Under the pieces are notes generated by a model. It was not told where the DNA came from and searched no databases. It was given only the letters and a program-made list of their open reading frames with translations. Both the position numbers and the translations under genes were made by a program. From Olivibacter domesticus (GTDB lineage: Bacteria; Bacteroidota; Bacteroidia; Sphingobacteriales; Sphingobacteriaceae), in NCBI RefSeq assembly GCF_900109575.1, contig NZ_FOAF01000003.1:310001-374000 (forward strand): DNA of 64,000 nt. Reading direction: 5' to 3'. Below, piece by piece: positions 62,381-64,000 of this stretch (positions within the stretch are counted from its first letter, which is position 1; each line of letters starts with the position of its first letter).

Positions 62381-64000
62381 TTATTCACTCCTCAACGATT
62401 TCGTTGGATTGGCTACCGCTGCTTTGATCGCTTGAAAACTCACTGTTATTAAAGCAATGATAATGGCAGTCATTCCTGCTATGGCGAAGACCCACCATTG
62501 AATCTCTATTTTATAGGCAAAATCTTCTAGCCATTTGTTCATCGCCCACCAGGCTATTGGTGAGGCGATGACAATGGCGACAAACACAAGTCTTATAAAG
62601 TCTTTAGATAATAATTGGACAATACCATTAATACTGGCACCTAATACCTTTCTTATTCCTATCTCTTTTGTGCGTTGTTCGGTGGTAAAAGCGGCTAAAC
62701 CGAATAGACCTAAACAGGCAATGAATATTGCTAGCACTGCAAAGCTGGTAAAGATATTACCCGTACGTTTCACATCTGCGTACATATTGGCATAGCCTTC
62801 ATCGAGGAAAGTATAGCGAATGGCTTGGTCGGGCGAAAACTTTTTCCACACAGCGGAGATTGCCTGCATAGTTGAAGTCATATCTTGGCTGTTTACTTTA
62901 ATGGATAGCATCGTTGGGCTGTTGCCGAGTGCCATGCATAACCCATTCATTTCATCCTTAAGCGATTCAAAGTTAAAATCTGCTACTACGCCAATCACTG
63001 TAAATACGTTGCCATTTGTTATTCGGGCGCCAATTGGATTTTTAAGGCCAAGATCCTTAGCCAATTTTTGATTAATAATAACGGACTGTGAATCGGTGGC
63101 TAGGTCTTTCGAGAAATTACGACCTTCAACTAACTTCATGCCTAATGTGGGGATGTAATTTTCGTCGATACCCCAAAACTGACCACTTGCTGCAGCATCC
63201 TCTTTCGTTTTACCCTCCTTCCAAAAGCTGTTTCCATTTCTTTTGACGCCTTCCATGCGTACAGGCAGATAGTCGCTCACAGAAGCACTTTTCACTTCCG
63301 GTAATTTTTGAAGTTCTTCTTTTAATGTTTTTATCTGGTCACCAAGGGTGTTTGTTCCATGTAAAATGATCACTTGATCCTTATCAAAGCCAATCTTCTT
63401 ATTTAAAATGAAATTCATTTGCCCATTGATGATAAGCGTTCCAATGATCAACATAATGGAAGTCACGAATTGAAAAATTACCAATCCATTTCTAAGAATG
63501 GGGTTTTTGGATCCACGGCTTATCTGTCCTTTTAGGACGGTGATAGGTCTGAAACCAGATAAGTAAAAGGAAGGATAGATGCCTGCAAACAGGCCTACTA
63601 TCAAGGCCGAAACGAAAAGTATGGGTAACAATTGCCACTGCATCCAAGGGAAAGTCAGGTCTTTTCCTGCCAGCATGTTAAATAAAGGAAGAAAAAGCCA
63701 AGCTAGTAGGAGTCCAACGGTAAAAGATAAAGCACTGTAGAGAATCGATTCTGTCAAAAACTGTACTATTAAGCTTTTCCTATAAGAACCAACCACTTTG
63801 CGTAAGCCTACTTCTTTCGCTCTATTGGCAGATTTAGCAGTAGAAAGATTGATAAAGTTGATGCAGGCAATTAACAAGATAAAGCCAGCAATTCCACCAA
63901 ATAGCCATACAAATTTGATGTCTCCCTGTTGAATCTGCTTGTAGTCTTCAATATCTGAGGAGTACAGATGTATTTGATTGATAGGTTGTAGAGCAAGCGT
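62381..64000 (-). CDS. FtsX/MacB-type ABC transporter permease, C-terminal 539 residues (P17)
   Basis: The frame is open through the right edge, so the start lies outside. An internal ATG at 63877 is not the start, because the upstream codons (LQPINQIHLYSSDIEDYKQI) continue the family sequence. Signatures RAKEVGLRKVVGS and RTKEIGIRKVLGA. Ends NPTKSLRSE, the only copy with T in place of V. It is very similar to P16 in the membrane regions; the second periplasmic domain carries FWKEGKTKEDAAASGQFWG, which is longer than in P16. It would be transcribed before P16. Confidence 0.94.
   Translation of the reverse strand, partial: TLALQPINQIHLYSSDIEDYKQIQQGDIKFVWLFGGIAGFILLIACINFINLSTAKSANRAKEVGLRKVVGSYRKSLIVQFLTESILYSALSFTVGLLLAWLFLPLFNMLAGKDLTFPWMQWQLLPILFVSALIVGLFAGIYPSFYLSGFRPITVLKGQISRGSKNPILRNGLVIFQFVTSIMLIIGTLIINGQMNFILNKKIGFDKDQVIILHGTNTLGDQIKTLKEELQKLPEVKSASVSDYLPVRMEGVKRNGNSFWKEGKTKEDAAASGQFWGIDENYIPTLGMKLVEGRNFSKDLATDSQSVIINQKLAKDLGLKNPIGARITNGNVFTVIGVVADFNFESLKDEMNGLCMALGNSPTMLSIKVNSQDMTSTMQAISAVWKKFSPDQAIRYTFLDEGYANMYADVKRTGNIFTSFAVLAIFIACLGLFGLAAFTTEQRTKEIGIRKVLGASINGIVQLLSKDFIRLVFVAIVIASPIAWWAMNKWLEDFAYKIEIQWWVFAIAGMTAIIIALITVSFQAIKAAVANPTKSLRSE

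Noticed and set aside
62381-63877. ATG at 63877 as the start of P17
   Set aside because: The frame continues upstream to the window edge with clear family sequence, so the gene is cut by the edge and does not start there.

Overview
The window looks like a chromosomal segment of a Bacteroidota bacterium, most likely a Sphingobacteriaceae-type soil organism. The grounds are an AT-leaning composition, weak Shine-Dalgarno sequences, a SusC/SusD pair with polysaccharide enzymes, an AraC regulator fused to a membrane segment and TPRs, and above all the roughly 800-residue FtsX/MacB-type permeases that expand in this phylum. No rRNA, tRNA, CRISPR array or transposase was seen.

Layout. Seventeen paralogous permease genes, all on the minus strand, fill about two thirds of the window: 1-11012 (five, the first cut by the left edge), 15971-30915 (six), 31693-34083 (one), 43023-45440 (one) and 54886-64000 (four, the last cut by the right edge). 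No ABC ATPase gene is present, so the ATPase partner must be encoded elsewhere. Accessory cassettes sit between the permease blocks: an SNF2-family helicase with a VapBC-like pair (11533-15816); an ElaA-like acetyltransferase (31076-31546); a tightly overlapping four-gene cassette led by a double MNT/HEPN-like protein (34991-38571); an AraC-TPR regulator with a divergent ankyrin lipoprotein and an acyltransferase (38620-42647); and a pectin-type utilization locus made of SusC, SusD, SGNH esterase, Gfo/Idh/MocA oxidoreductase and PL1 pectate lyase (45901-54796).

Regulation. Five permease units (first genes starting at 5867, 11012, 30915, 34083 and 45440) share one control region. It has two 16-bp palindromes of the form TGTYCG-N4-CGRACA separated by 5 bp, and a sigma54-like -24/-12 element whose GG lies about 72-73 bp from the centre of the palindrome pair. 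This suggests one NtrC-family activator, encoded outside the window, controls the whole array. Genes inside an operon are separated by spacers built of degenerate 7-nt repeats in inverted orientation, and four genes also carry a short covarying hairpin in the leader.

History. Degraded pieces of permease genes (C-terminal at 11120-11170, N-terminal at 15825-15893) flank the SNF2/VapBC cassette. A frameshifted antitoxin remnant lies at 34314-34521. The array has evidently grown by tandem duplication and has been interrupted by cassette gain and gene loss. The most promising candidates for undescribed biology are the common sigma54/tandem-palindrome regulon of ATPase-less permeases and the HEPN four-gene cassette.
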